From positions 94,405,980 through 94,469,979 of the forward strand of contig CP136063.1 in NCBI GenBank assembly GCA_032622095.1: a stretch of 64,000 nt of DNA, given 5' to 3'. Of this stretch, positions 11,955-24,700 are shown piece after piece. Origin of the DNA: Siphonodentalium dalli. Lineage: Eukaryota > Mollusca > Scaphopoda > Gadilida > Siphonodentaliidae. How positions within the stretch are numbered: position 1 is the stretch's first letter; the number at the start of each line of letters is the position of its first letter. A model generated the notes under the pieces. The model saw only the letters and a program-made list of their open reading frames with translations. It ran no database searches and was not told where the DNA came from. The translations under genes and the position numbers were made by a program.

Positions 11955-12690
11955 TGATAGCATCACTAAATTCACCCTCTGGGGACCTCATCCTGCAAAT
12001 GTTGGACACATTATATCCAGACTTGTTCAACTACCGTATATAAATATAATAGTTGAATTGAGAATGTGCAAAACTTTTGCAACAGTACTGTTGAAACCCT
12101 GAGTTTAGTGTCCCTGTCATTTGCAGAATGAGGTCCCCCATTTATGGCAAATTTTGGTACACTGAACAAAATCACAACTTTTGTACCCTGTTGTTACGTC
12201 GGGTACATTGGTTACAAATTAGAAAACATATTTCCTGAATTACTTTCAGGACCATGGATGCACGGGGGTATACATGGTTACTTAACCTATTAGTTATCTA
12301 AGGTCCCCAGAGGGGACATTCATGCATGGCCTCATCTGCTATGGGAGACATAGACTCGGACTGAAGTTCCCAAATTGTGAATATTGTGATGTACACCCAT
12401 TGGGAACCTCGATTATGCAATGTGTCATCTGCCAATTTGGAGATATTGGAGAAACTAAACTAAAAAAAGAAATCGAATCTACGTGAAGAAATTTCTAATG
12501 AAATTTGATAATAAAGAAACTTTCCAGAGAAGATAAGGCCTAAGCAGAATGAGGTCCCCAGAATGTGAATTTAGTGATGCTAGCCCACTATGTAGGATAG
12601 CATCACTAAATTCACCCTCTGAGGACCTCATTCTGCAAATGACAGGCACACTAAACTCAGGCTTGTACTGTTGTCACTATGCATGGTTCC
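11955..12690. repeat. Rearranged copies of the GAATGAGGTCCCC foldback family
   Basis: Partial arms occur at 11958-12000, 12108-12140, 12298-12320 and 12541-12680. The last is a compact palindrome around GCTAGCCCACTATGTAGG. The spacers are diverged. Confidence 0.6.
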
Positions 12691-12899
12691 CACAGAAAAG
12701 AACTAATGAAATTCAAAGCTATTTAAAGGGACTCATGAGCTTCAAAGTTGGTTCATGCAAAATAACATATAAGTCTCCAAAACAACTATCATCAACAAGT
12801 ACATGGAACAATAAATTGACTTTGTTCATATTTTAATTAATATCAATAACTCTCCAATGAGATTTTGCATGTCAAAACCATTATGTAAACAATACTGTT

Positions 12900-13250
12900 A
12901 CAGTGGAATTACTGATTAACGGTACTCAATCCGATTCCAACAACAACATTTTTAGAATTGCCGCTTCAGTTATCAGAATTGATTAATTCCCCAAAAATAA
13001 TACTAACGAAATTTGGCCTTATTACCGTATCAACACAAGGCCTCTTGATTTTAGAGTTATCTATCTTCATCTGCAATTTGGTCCGAGACTATTGGCTTTT
13101 ACTGGGCCACTAATAAGTCTCGATGGTGAAAATGAATAGATTTAAAAAATCGATATCTAATAACCCTGAGCTTTGATAGGTGGGTTCCTCGACTCAAATC
13201 AAATATTTTTACCTCCAAATCCAAATAAATAGCCTTTCATCAAATTAAAG
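12900..13250. mobile_element. Fragment of the AGGTACTCAATCCG MITE family
   Basis: It contains GGTACTCAATCCGATTCC and inner blocks GGGTTCCTCGACTC and TTATCAGAATTGATTAAT shared with 18807-19287 and 27152-27592. The right end was not found. Confidence 0.5.
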
Positions 13251-13342
13251 TTCATTATCAAAGGAAACATGTAGACTACATGAGGAAGAGTAGTTGCAAT
13301 ATTCCAGTAAAGTGTGAAAGTTGGTGAAACATCACATAAATA

Positions 13343-13568
13343 CAGTAATGTCCTAAATAATCGACCCCTGAACCACAGCAGAATTATGGGAAATTTTTCA
13401 GAATTTAGTCACTGGATTTAGTTGGAAATATGGCTTGTTGCAATTCACCGGAAAGCTCTCGGGGAGAGCTTTCCGATGATTGGCAACAAGCCATATTTCC
13501 GATTAAATTCTGAAAAAATTCCCATAATTCTGCTGTAGTTAAAGGGTCATATACTTCGGGCATTACTG
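13343..13568. mobile_element. Palindromic TA-flanked MITE, copy 1
   Basis: CAGTAATG at the left end and CATTACTG at the right, each next to TA (13341-13342, 13569-13570). The two halves are nearly full inverted complements around GGAAAGCTCTCGGGGAGAGC. TA flanks suggest a Tc1/mariner origin (inferred). Confidence 0.85.
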
Positions 13569-13723
13569 TAGGCTGACACTTTAACTTTGCATAAAAAACA
13601 TGTGCCTGGCTGGCAAATAAGAAGGAAACGTTGCCTTCAATAAGAAAGTCAATATTGACAGATTGCATACAGTGTGACTAGAGGAGAGGAAGATGATACA
13701 AAAATAGTAAAGATGGATAGTTA

Positions 13724-13870
13724 CAGTAATGCCGTAAATCATCGACTCCTTAACAACAGCAGAATTGTGGGTAATTTTTCAGGATTTAGTCGGAAATATG
13801 GCTTGTTGGCATTCATTGGAAAGCTCTCACCGAGAGCTTTCAGATGAATGGCAACAAGCCATATTTCCGG
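13724..13870. mobile_element. Palindromic TA-flanked MITE, copy 2 (right end lost)
   Basis: The left half and centre of the same family are present. The sequence breaks off after CAAGCCATATTTCCG. Confidence 0.8.
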
Positions 13871-14430
13871 GTGTACAATATATCATGCATATGTAGTCTT
13901 AATGAAAATATTTTAATAATTTTTAGAACAGTCTGTTTTTGAAAATTTTTGGCCTGATGGCTATTTGTTGAACTTATTGCTAAACACCCTAAAAATGAAT
14001 GAATAGAAATCAAGTAACTACCCATCAGAAAGTATAAAATTATCAAATGGTTAATCCATTAATTACAGCGTTTATACACATTTTTTAGACTGAATTTTTT
14101 AGACTGAAATTCAATGACTTTTCCATCTCCCAGTAACATTTTTCCCATGACCTGATGGATTATTAACGAAAACCTGAATTATGTTAAATGTTTTAGCCAA
14201 GGAGTGAAGGACACCTTCATTCAAAATTGTTACATATGCCAAGTAACGATGTTTGTTGTTTACACTTCAGTAACCTAAAATGGTAGACTAAGTAAGGAAT
14301 AAAACTTGCAATGATGAAACAGAACACGGACTGTGTGGATTGTAATTTATGATGCCGATATCGTTGGATAAACCCATTTTCCATGACTTCCTGGCCTGGA
14401 AATTTGAATTTCATTTTCCAGGACTCTTAA

Positions 14431-14649
14431 CCCTTCCATGACTGGAGCTTCCTGAATTTTTGCAAAAACCCTGTGCCAATGCATCCCATAGGCTGCCTCA
14501 CATATATAAGAGAATATTTAACTTCATCCTGTAAGCCAGTGCATTCTCGTATATATGCGAGGCTCCCTGTAGGAGACTCGCATATATAAGGGAATGCACT
14601 GGCACATGATTATTAATGCTGCACCAGCGCAGCGCCCATCATAAAAGGG
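14431..14649. mobile_element. TTAA-flanked MITE with nested 70-bp hairpin, copy 1
   Basis: TTAA lies on both sides (14427-14430, 14650-14653), with ends CCCTTCCATGACTGGAG and CATCATAAAAGGG. Inside, GCCAGTGCATTCTCG pairs with GGGAATGCACTGGC through TATATATGCGAGG arms. Confidence 0.75.
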
Positions 14650-15020
14650 TTAAAAATACTGTAATCACTAAATTGACATTGAAATCTGTTATATGGACTG
14701 GTTTTAAGTTTGAGTCATGATTAAACAGCCAACAATGATATCACAATAACAGAAACATACCATCACAAATAATATCCATCAAGTAACAAAACAGCTGACT
14801 AAATAAGCATTGGTGGCAAAACACATTTAAGTATAGGCCTTGTTTACATCAGAATAACTGGCTGAACTAATCTCAGCAATAGTGAAACAAGAGCACAGCC
14901 AGGCATGGCATAATCAGTCCGTTGACTTGTACCAAATTGAATTTGCGAAGGGATACCTAAACAGTTATCATCTGAAAATGGCATTGAAATATTGTATTTA
15001 TCTATGTATTTGTGCAAGTC

Positions 15021-15184
15021 TAATACCATAAATAATCGACTCCTTAACCACAGCAGAATTATGGGTAATATTTCAGTATTTAGTCGGAAATATGGCTTGT
15101 TGCCATTCATCGGAAAGCTCTGTGAGAGCAAATACCCATAATTCTGATGTGGTTAAGGAGTCATTTATTTAGGGCATCACTCTA
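15021..15184. mobile_element. Palindromic MITE, copy 3 (internal deletion)
   Basis: Both ends are recognisable, but most of the right inner arm has been lost after AAAGCTCTGTGAGAGC. Confidence 0.75.
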
Positions 15185-15580
15185 CACCATGTATGAGATG
15201 TGCATAACATTGTCATTGTGGAAATGAAAGTATTAATCAATTTACTTGATTTTGTTCAATAGAGATAAAAAACTCACGGGGACCATTCAAGCATGAGATC
15301 AGATTAATCGAAGGGGGAACCTCTAAAAGTAATAAATAGAGCATGAAACATCAGATTGACAGGCTTCAAAGGTAGACTATACCTAAATCCAGCCATTTAT
15401 GAGTCCATCTCCTATTAGACTCAACAGAAAATTTCCAATAAAGCAATTAATATGAGTCAAGAATGAGAGTTAATTAAATACACTCACGTACACAAAGAAC
15501 CAAGAATAACAACCTGATAATGATAACGAAAATGAGTAAACTAAAAGGCTTAAGTCATTTATTAATTTTCGTCATAATTA

Positions 15581-15793
15581 CAGTAGTGCCCTAAATAATC
15601 GACTCTTTAACCACAGCAGAATTATGGGTAATTTTTCAGGATTTAGTCGGAAATAAGGCTTGTTGCCATTCCTCGGAAAGCTCTCACTGAGAGCTTTCTG
15701 ATGAATGGCAACAAGCCATTTTTCCGACTAAATCCTGACAAATTACTCATAATTCTGCTGTGATTAAAGAGTCAATTATTTAGGGCATTACTG
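15581..15793. mobile_element. Palindromic TA-flanked MITE, copy 4 (full length)
   Basis: A 213-bp copy with TA on both sides and near-perfect self-complementarity, so a transcript would fold into a stem of about 100 bp. Confidence 0.9.
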
Positions 15794-16283
15794 TACCATG
15801 TCATTTTACATTCTGTATTCACTAATCCCTGACTCAATTTCAGTTATTTGTTTCATATTTTATGTTGAATATATTAGATTGTCCCATAAATAGCTGGATT
15901 TAGGCACAGTCTACACTTTAACTTTACAAGTAGTTAACGCCTTCAGTGATATTAGAGAGGTTTCGCTAGTAGCTTGTGACATGTAGCCATTTTCTACAGA
16001 TCTATTTCTATTGTATACACCCAGTGAGCATAGCCCAATCTATGTTTTTGCTCCCAAACAAATCATTGTTGGGATATATGAGCGGACAGATGCACTGAGA
16101 CAGACGGACAGAAGGACGGCTAGAGAGGACACATGTAATCCAGTATAACCCCCATCTTTTAGGATGGGGGTATAAAAATAGCATACTCCAGCTAATTCCA
16201 TTGTAAACTAATTAATACTACCTGCCCAATTGCGTTTCACATAATGCTTTATTACAATTATTTTCATAAAATAAAATAATATA

Positions 16284-16410
16284 CAGTAATGCCCTAAGTA
16301 ATCGACCTCTTAACCACAGCATAATTATGGGTAACTTTTCAGGATTTAGTCGGAAATATGGCGTGTTGCCATTCATCAGAAAGCTCTCGCCGAGAACTTT
16401 CCGATGAATG
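16284..16410. mobile_element. Palindromic MITE, copy 5 (left half)
   Basis: The left arm and centre are present. The right arm is replaced after CCGATGAATG by unrelated sequence leading to a 34-base poly-C tract. Confidence 0.8.
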
Positions 16411-16464
16411 TGGGGTCCTTGAAGATAAGCCAAGTCCAAAGTATTTGTGTAAAAATATTCACAG

Positions 16465-16498
<34 letters not shown>
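16465..16498 (+). repeat. Poly-C tract, 34 bases
   Basis: The longest uninterrupted C run in the window. It joins the broken end of MITE copy 5 to GGATGTAATG. It may form a G-quadruplex on the other strand, and its length may be imprecise from sequencing. Confidence 0.9.
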
Positions 16499-16500
<2 letters not shown>

Positions 16501-16589
16501 ATGTAATGATGGGTGCATGTATACAGTAATAGAATCGACTATGATGATTGACCCTTTGAATTTATAATAGTTATAACTTAATCAATTGC

Positions 16590-16999
16590 CATCAAGCTTG
16601 CAAATAGTGTGTCTGTCATTTGCAGAATGAGGTCCCTCGTGGGTGAATTTAATGATGCTATCCCGCTAGTATCACCAAATTCACCCTCTCGGGACCTCTT
16701 TCTGCTCAGGCCTCATCTTCTGGGAAGTATCTATAGTCTCAAATTAAGCTACTTTTTCCCTTCTGGGAAGTTTCTATATCCCCGAATTAGCAGAAGATGC
16801 ATAATCGAGGTGATTAAAAGGTGAACATCAGTAACTTCAACTTGGGAACTTCAATCTGATGCTAGGTCTCCCACAGCAGTTGAGGTCTAAGCAGAACAAT
16901 GTTCCCAGAGGGTGAATTTGGTGATTCTAGCTTCACTAAATTCACCCTCTGTGGACCTCATTCTGCAAATGACAGACACACTATTTGCTGGCTTGATTG
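16590..16999. mobile_element. Foldback MITE with GAATGAGGTCCCC arms, copy 3 (long spacer)
   Basis: GCAAATAGTGTGTCTGTCAT at about 16602 and its complement near 16965-16990 bound two palindromes and a spacer with CCTCATCTTCTGGGAAGT. Related spacers are seen at 29910-30120 and 48900-49190. Confidence 0.7.
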
Positions 17000-17145
17000 C
17001 CATAAGTTCTTTGTATTTCAACATTTAAAGAGTTATCCCTTTCTGCTAACACTCACTATTTCAAAATTTGTGTAACAAGATGTTCCCTAATTGTCCATAT
17101 TTGTTTGTATTCTCTCATATTAATTGTCGTTATGCTGTCATTTAA

Positions 17146-17401
17146 ACCTTCCATGACTGGAGCTTCTGGGAATTTTGCGAAAGCCTGTGCCAATGCAATA
17201 TCTTATATATGTGTGAGTCTCCAATAGGGAGCCTTGAATATATAAGAAAATACATTGGCCTAACAATATTTACCTTGACCTTGTAAGCCAGTGCATTCTC
17301 TTATATATACGAGGCTCCCTATGGGAGACTCTCATATATAAGGGAATGCACTGGCACAGGATCTTTAATGCTACACCAGCGCAGCTACCATCATGAAAGC
17401 G
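17146..17401. mobile_element. MITE with nested 70-bp hairpin, copy 2
   Basis: Same family as 14431-14649, with ACCTTCCATGACTGGAG at the left and CATCATGAAAGCG at the right; the terminal bases have mutated. The central hairpin at 17285-17356 is well kept. Confidence 0.65.
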
Positions 17402-17671
17402 TTACCTACAAGTTACATGTAACAAGTGACAAGAGGAACCTCTCTATTTAGTAATTAAATGTGTACAGTTCTAATGGAAGATCAACAGGGGTTTGTTCTA
17501 ATGGATAGGTCATTACATACATACAGAACCACACAGGCCATCATCAATCCAATAACACAATTATAAGGTCATAACATTCATGATGAACATTACTAGAGTT
17601 ACGTTCAAATAAAGTCAAGGAAATTTAATGGATCTTTCCACAGCTGTCATTCAAATAATTATTAGCAAATA

Positions 17672-17923
17672 CAGTAATGCCCTAATTAATCGACTTCTTA
17701 ACCACAGCAGAATTATGGGTAACTTTTCAGGATTTAGTCGGAAATATGGCTTGTTGCCATTCATCGGAAAGCTCTCAGGAAATATGGCTTGTTGCCATTC
17801 ATCGGAAAGCTCTCAGTGAGAGCTTTCCAATGAATGGCAACAAGCCATATTTCCTACTAAATCCTGAAAAGGTTACCCATAATTCTGCTGTGGTTAAGAA
17901 GTCGATTAATTAGGGCATTACTG
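17672..17923. mobile_element. Palindromic TA-flanked MITE, copy 6 (internal duplication)
   Basis: Full length, with an extra copy of the inner left arm (GGAAATATGGCTTGTTGCCA occurs twice before the centre). Confidence 0.85.
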
Positions 17924-18609
17924 TATATTCTATCAAAAGTGACTGAGCTGGTCGCTTGCTGCATTGAGAATTCTTTGTTCCTCATAATTTTGATATCTAA
18001 ACATACTTTCAGAGTTAAATTGCCTATTTTCAAACAACTTTTTTGTTGCCAAATCATATTAGGTACTGAAATTTTCATTTGTGAAAATGATGATTGAAAA
18101 TTAATTCATGATTATAACACTATATTTCATATTGCATTACATATTTTCCATAATTAAATACGAAAAGTTATGTTCTCGGGTGTACCAGTATATTATGGGA
18201 TATAACCGGGCAATGTAAAACTAATTCAACTATTTCTGCAGACACCTTGTCTCCCAGCAACAGTAAGCTCTTCCCACTAATGAACATGTGTGGAAACCTC
18301 AATTGTGAAGTTCACTTGCAAACACCTTTTGCGAAATGGACAAAAAATAAAATCCCAAGAAACATTATTTGGCAATTGGCTCGTAACAGAAATGTCAACA
18401 AAATGTTATGACAAGGATTGTGAAATGATGGCACTGGTTTAATCCGTCATATAAATTAGTTTTTCCTCTACGTTGGTCTAACTTGGTTCTTATGGGCCCT
18501 ATGAATTTAACCTGTACTTGGTTGCTATGGTAGTTCCAATACACAAACAGATACTCCTTTCACAGAATCACAGTTTTGGACACACCTCTGGTAGCTCAGA
18601 CCAGGAATA

Positions 18610-18741
18610 TTAACCTTGGGCAGCAAGAAAGTCAAGGGCTCGGTCTCTGTCCATGTCATTGTTAACGAGGGCATCCTTAATCTTGTCATTGGCGAAACCA
18701 AGCTCTCTGAATTGACTATGTAGCATCACATAGTTCTGGGC
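18610..18741 (-). CDS. UBAP1: UBAP1 terminal exon, last UBA and stop
   Basis: The exon reads AQNYVMLHSQFRELGFAN through DRALDFLAAQG and TAA, after a TTGCAG acceptor. FRELGF matches FKEMGF, and the NND..RALDFLAA end matches NNDQDNALEDLMARA at the C terminus of vertebrate UBAP1. No AATAAA was found on the minus strand in the first kilobase after the stop, so the transcript end is unknown. Confidence 0.9.
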   Translation of the reverse strand, partial: AQNYVMLHSQFRELGFANDKIKDALVNNDMDRDRALDFLAAQG

Positions 18742-21700
18742 CTGCAATCAAGATAAATTAAGTAATCAAATAAAAGGATAGATTATCTATTCTCAGATAC
18801 AGTTAAAGGTACTCAATCCGATAAAACTCCTCTCAATTACTATTTCAATGGCTTCGGGGGTCAAAAATATTTGATTCGAGTCGAGGAAGTCACCCATCAA
18901 AGCTCAGATTTGTTAGATATCGATTTTAGAAATCTATTATTTTTCATTATCGGGAATTCTTTCTGGCCCAGAAGACAGTCAAAATTTCGTTATTATTACC
19001 ACTTGATTATAGAGTTATCCATCCTTGTCTGTTTGAATAGAGTTTTGGCGTAAAATCTCGAGCAGGTTACCAAATTGACGGCAGTTATTAGTACTCATCT
19101 CGAGCAATTAACAAATTTCAAAAATCAATATCTAATAACTCTGAGCTTTGTTTGATGGGTTCCTCGACTAGAATCAAATATTTTTTACCCCCAAAGCCAA
19201 AGAAATAGTAATATATAGGACCCTCTGATCGGATTGTTGTTGTTGGAATCTGTTGAGATGAGGACCCTCTGTTCGGATTGAGTACCTTTAACCTTTTATA
19301 TACTAAATGGATTCTTCCACTCAGTTACAAAAGTATACATTAGAATGGTCTATTATTCCTCCGGAGGGGTTTTCAGGAAAAATAAGTAGACAACAGATAA
19401 TAATAGTGCAGAAGGTGTCCTATTAATTGGAAGGAAATGTTCAGATAATAACATTTCCTAAGGGAACTACTCATCAATGAGTATTTAGTATCGAAAGGGT
19501 TAACACAAAAAATTAATGTTGCATAACATTTGTATTGATACCACATATCACTTTTTCTTTTCCCTGCAAAGTATGCCACATGACGAACATGAATTACAAT
19601 CCTGTGTACTCAAATTCAAACACATGAACAACCCCTGCTAATGTTTGAGATTAAATATGACAGGTGATATTTTGGGCTGACATTTTATGTAGTGCCAACC
19701 TCTTCCCCATGTCACCCATATGTAGTTTAGGATGTCCTATACATTTTTGCAATGTTTTGTCAAATATGGTGTCTTTCACAGTTGCCCGTTATTTTGTTAT
19801 AGTTCTGTTTTAAAATTTATTTTAATTTACCACTCGGGATGATACTTTAATGTAATAACAGAAAATTTGTTACATTTATCTGCATTTATGGGCAAAAACA
19901 AACAATTTTTTTTATTTCGCTAGTAATTTAGTAAATTACAGTAATGCAGTAATGCAGAAATATGGCTTGTTGCCATTCATCGGAAAGCTCTCAGGGAGAG
20001 CTTTCCGATGAATGGCAACAAGCCATATTTCCGACTAAATCCTGAAAAGTTACCCATAATTCTGCTTTGGTTAAGAGGTCGATTACTTAGGGCATTACTG
20101 TACCTTGTTGATGTCTTTATCACACGCAGCTAGAGCAGCTTCAGCTTCCTCCATAGAGAAACCTTTTTCTACAATCTTATCCACATTGCACATAAAATCA
20201 ACAACCTGTAAGAAAATGACAGAATAAATGTTTAAGTAATAGTAGAGGTCAAAATGGAGAGTCATATGAAGTTAGAGATCAATCGGAAGAAAAATGTTGG
20301 GGGCATGGGATCCCTAGGCAATTAGTAATCCAAAGAGTAAAATCCAAGATGGCTGTCTGAGGCCATGTTTTACACAGGTATTTGGCAAAAAAAGAATTGG
20401 CCAAAAAAAAAATATATATATAGAAAGGTAAAGTATCAAGGCTGATAGTGAAAATAGGAGGTCAAAAATCATCCTCACAAAAGCAAAAAATTTGATCAAA
20501 TTGATCTGGAATTCTAGCATAATGTGCCCAAGTAATCATATATTTTTTTTAAGTTTAGCTTTGTCGTACTTTAAACAAGTGAGCATAGAAAATCATTCGA
20601 AGTTGTCAATGAAATTTATTTTTTGGTACCCCGAAACGTCCATCCAATGAAAAATCAAAAAATCAAATAATCCAACCCCTAAATTACCGAAGTCATTACT
20701 ATTATCATCAAACTAAATAGCCCTATTGTCAAACAGATGTTGTTTCATGAAGTACAGCTAATTTGGGGGTGGTAATCAACATACATCGAGTTTAATAATG
20801 ATTTATGTCCTTTTTTTGGTCAGTTTTACAAATTTCTTTTCGCGGGAGGCCATTTTGCAAAACTGAAAGCGAAACTAACTTGAACTTTATTAAATTAATT
20901 TTAATATCTCTCTTTTAATTGATATCCAGCATTCTTAATGACAAAAATCATGCGGTGGATATATAATACCCACTAGATAAGGAATTAGATAAAACATTTT
21001 TTTTATTGATGTAAAATTATTTTATTTTGGAGTCATTTACTGTAGCGTTTCTCGAGTTTGTTTCGCACTTTAAAAATGGCCTCCCGCGAAAAGAATCATG
21101 TAAAACTGACGGGAAAAAAAAGACAAAAAACGTTATTAAACTTGATGTGTGTTGAGTACCACACCCAAATTAGCTGTCCTTCGTGAAACAACGTCTGTTT
21201 GACAATAGGGCTATTTAGTTTGATGATTAGAGTATAGATTTCGGTGATTTAGGGGTTGGATTGTTTGATTTTTTTATTTTTCATTGGACGGACGTTTCGG
21301 GTACCAACCAAATAAATTTGATTTATCAACTTTAAATGTTTTTCTATGTTCACTAATCTCAATAACGACGGCGAACCAAACTTTTCTGAAAACTATGATT
21401 ATTTGGTCACATAGAGCTGCAATTACAGATCAATAAAAAATAAAATGTTGCTGTTGTAGAGATAGATACTTTTCTGAGATTTTTATTAAATTAAAAAAAA
21501 AAAAAAATGTGCCTAATACCTGTGATGTTTTAAAGCGAAATTGAAAACAAGATGACTGTTGGTGGCCATGTTTTTTTTAACAAAATTCGAAAAAAAGTTG
21601 GTGGCTGCCATCTAGAGGTCACACGAAAGATCCACATAAAGTTTGGTGACGATTGGATCAGCAATGTGGCCTCCTAGGTGTGCCAAAGGATTTAGTCACA

Positions 21701-24700
21701 GAAAGAGAAAAATCCAGGATGGCTTCTAGTGGCCATGTTTTTCATCGAAATTCAGAATATTTGATAGCTCTCATTGAGAAATAACCCCTATAATCCATAG
21801 AAAGTTTGATGATGATTGGACGAGAGGTGTGGCCTGTTGGCCAATAATTGTGGGCTGCAGGGTGTGCCGATGGATTCAAATGTGAAATCCAAGATGGCTG
21901 CTGGTAGTCATGTTTTGTAACAAAATTGGGAAAAATTGTAAAGTCCCATCTAGAGGTTAACCTGAGGCTCCACATGAAGTTTGGTGAGGATCGGATAAGT
22001 TATACGGCCTGTAGGGTCTGCCTACTGCCAAAGGAAATTGTTGAGAGATGAACACAATGATGAACTGACGATTGATACAAACCCATGGCAATAGCCCAAA
22101 TTTATCTTTGTCAAGTTGAGCCAAAAAGGAAGCAAGCTTCATGTTCATCCCTTTCTTTACAGTAAATGTATCTCCCATAATAATATACATAGGAATTGTC
22201 TATTATCTATTTGATGGATGTTCAGCAAATACAAGCAGATGACAGACAGATGAGCATATAATACGGGTGCAGAAGGATTCTTATTCACTGGTTGGTTCAG
22301 ATAATAAGTTTGACAAATGACTGGCAGCCATGTTTTTAATTTATAATCGTTCAAACTTAATAGCTCCCTCCATCCGGATGTGATCATAAACATGCCTGCA
22401 AATTTAAAAAACATTCCTCCAATAAATGTGGGCTGCAGGGTGTGCCGTTGGATTTAAATGTAAAATTCAAGATGCTGCTGGTGGCCATGTTTTAAAAAAA
22501 AAAAATGAGAAAATTTGATGGCTTCTAGAGGCCACCCCGAAGATCCATATGAAGGTGATGATCGAATCCATTTTCACATTTAAAGTCCCTTTCCTCAATA
22601 AGAGTCTTCACTCTGGAAAAAATCAATGGACAAAACCTGCTGTTTGTAAATAATCTTTTCCCCCCATGTTCGTTCATCAACATACCATAGATCATTCAAA
22701 TCTAACTGACAATGACAAATATATAGAGCTTCAAATTTGTTAAGGACGGACGGACAGACTCATGAATGGACAGAGCCCATTTCTATATCCCCCGCCAAAC
22801 TTTGTTAGTGGGGGATAAAACATCAATGAGGCCATCAAAAATTAGTGAGGGATTATCAGGTTCACAGGAAATTTGTATTATTTGGCCAAAATATTATACA
22901 ATATCTGGGTAACTCTCTGAATACTAACCTCTTTAGGATCTGTTCCAACCTTCTCTACTGCTTTGGAACATACATCTCGACTAAAGCCCATGTTCGTGAG
23001 ATTGTTCACAACAGCTTTCGCCTCTGTAGAGAGTTCATTGTAAGGATCAGAGACGCGATTGGTCGGCAGAGAACTTGATTCTGGAGACGTCGAATTGGTG
23101 GGATTTATATTTGGAAGCGGAGTGGTCTTTTTTATGGCCTGCAAGTGGAAAGGATAATCATTTTTTTTGCATTGTCACTATGACTGATTTCCTATTTCAG
23201 ATGACAGAACATAATTTCCTCAAATATATGTGCAGAAATGACAAGGTGCCAGTAGGCTGTTTCCAATTACATTTCCTGGATGGCAACAACCCATATATCC
23301 TGGATAGCAACAACCCATATATCCTGGATAGCAACAAACCATATATCCTGGATGGCAACAACCCATATATCCTGGATGGCAACAACCCATATATCCCGGA
23401 TAGCAACAACCCATATATCCTGGATGGCAACAACCCATATATCCCGGATAGCAACAACCCATATATCCTGGATAGCAACAACCCATATATCCTGGATGGC
23501 AACAACCCATATATCCTGGATGGCAACAAGCCATATATCCTGGATAGCAACAACCCATATATCCTGGATGACAACAAGCCATATATCCTGGATGACAACA
23601 AGCAATATATCCTGGATGACAACAAGCCATATATCCTGGATGACAAGCCATATATCCTGGATGGTAACAAGCCATATATCCTGGATAGCAACAACCCATA
23701 TATCCTGGATAGCAACAAGCCATATATCCTGGATGACAACAAGCCATATATCCTGGATGACAACAAGCCATATATCCTGGATGACAACAAGCCATATATC
23801 CTGGATGACAACAAGCCATATATCCTGGATGTGTGTGGGTTGAGTAGAAACTCCCTTCGTTTCTGAAAACTTTGATTTTACAGGCAATTAGTATCTATTT
23901 TCATTGCAACATATGACATTTTTTTAACGTCATTTCAAATAAACTGATATATTTTTGGTGTTATGACGAAAAAAACATTTGAAAAATCGGTTACATTCCA
24001 TGAAAACAACAATGTTTTGTTTCAACACATATGCACAAACAGACCTATTCTGATACGTTAAAACACTGATGGTATAATAATTTTCAGTGATGCATAACAT
24101 GATTTTGTGTGCTACATGTACTTCATACATACTGTAGCTCCTACACCAAAGTACATTTTATTTAATATTCTATTGAAAAAATTTGAACATAAATTTGTTA
24201 AAGTGATGTAATGCACTCCGTTAATATGGTGATCAAATAGAAATGCAGAATAATGTTGCTCAAAGTAGTTATTTTTACGAATATTATTCCAAATTGACAA
24301 CACACAAAATGTCATTCTGATATTAATTAAATGCAAGGATTCTCTGTGGCGAAATCATTTGTGTTTGTTTATCGCCGATAGTTGCGTTCCAAATCCAGAT
24401 ATTTACAATTGAGCATACTTTAGATGATGTTTTCTCAGGAGTGGTATCGTCGATTTCTTTGAAATTTTCCACGATGTTAATAGAATGCTATGTTCACGAG
24501 GTTGCACAATGCCTGAGCCCTAACTTATCAGTTTCATGTACCGAACAAGTCCATAATATGTCTTTAGCACCAATTTGTACCCGTAGGTTCCCCCAAGATT
24601 GGTAATGAAGTCTTGCTACCTTCTCTGGGCCGCAATCAACTCATCCTGGCAGACTCGTTGACATACGTTCCAGAGAAGATAACTTGAACTCAATACCAAT

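Noticed and set aside
23276-23830. CRISPR-like array
   Set aside because: The repeats are head-to-tail without spacers, and the genome is a spliced eukaryotic one.
23075-23890. Long repeat-protein frames (up to 263 codons) on both strands
   Set aside because: They are produced by a 24-bp minisatellite whose length is a multiple of three. There is no domain or splice context, and the region is a UBAP1 intron.
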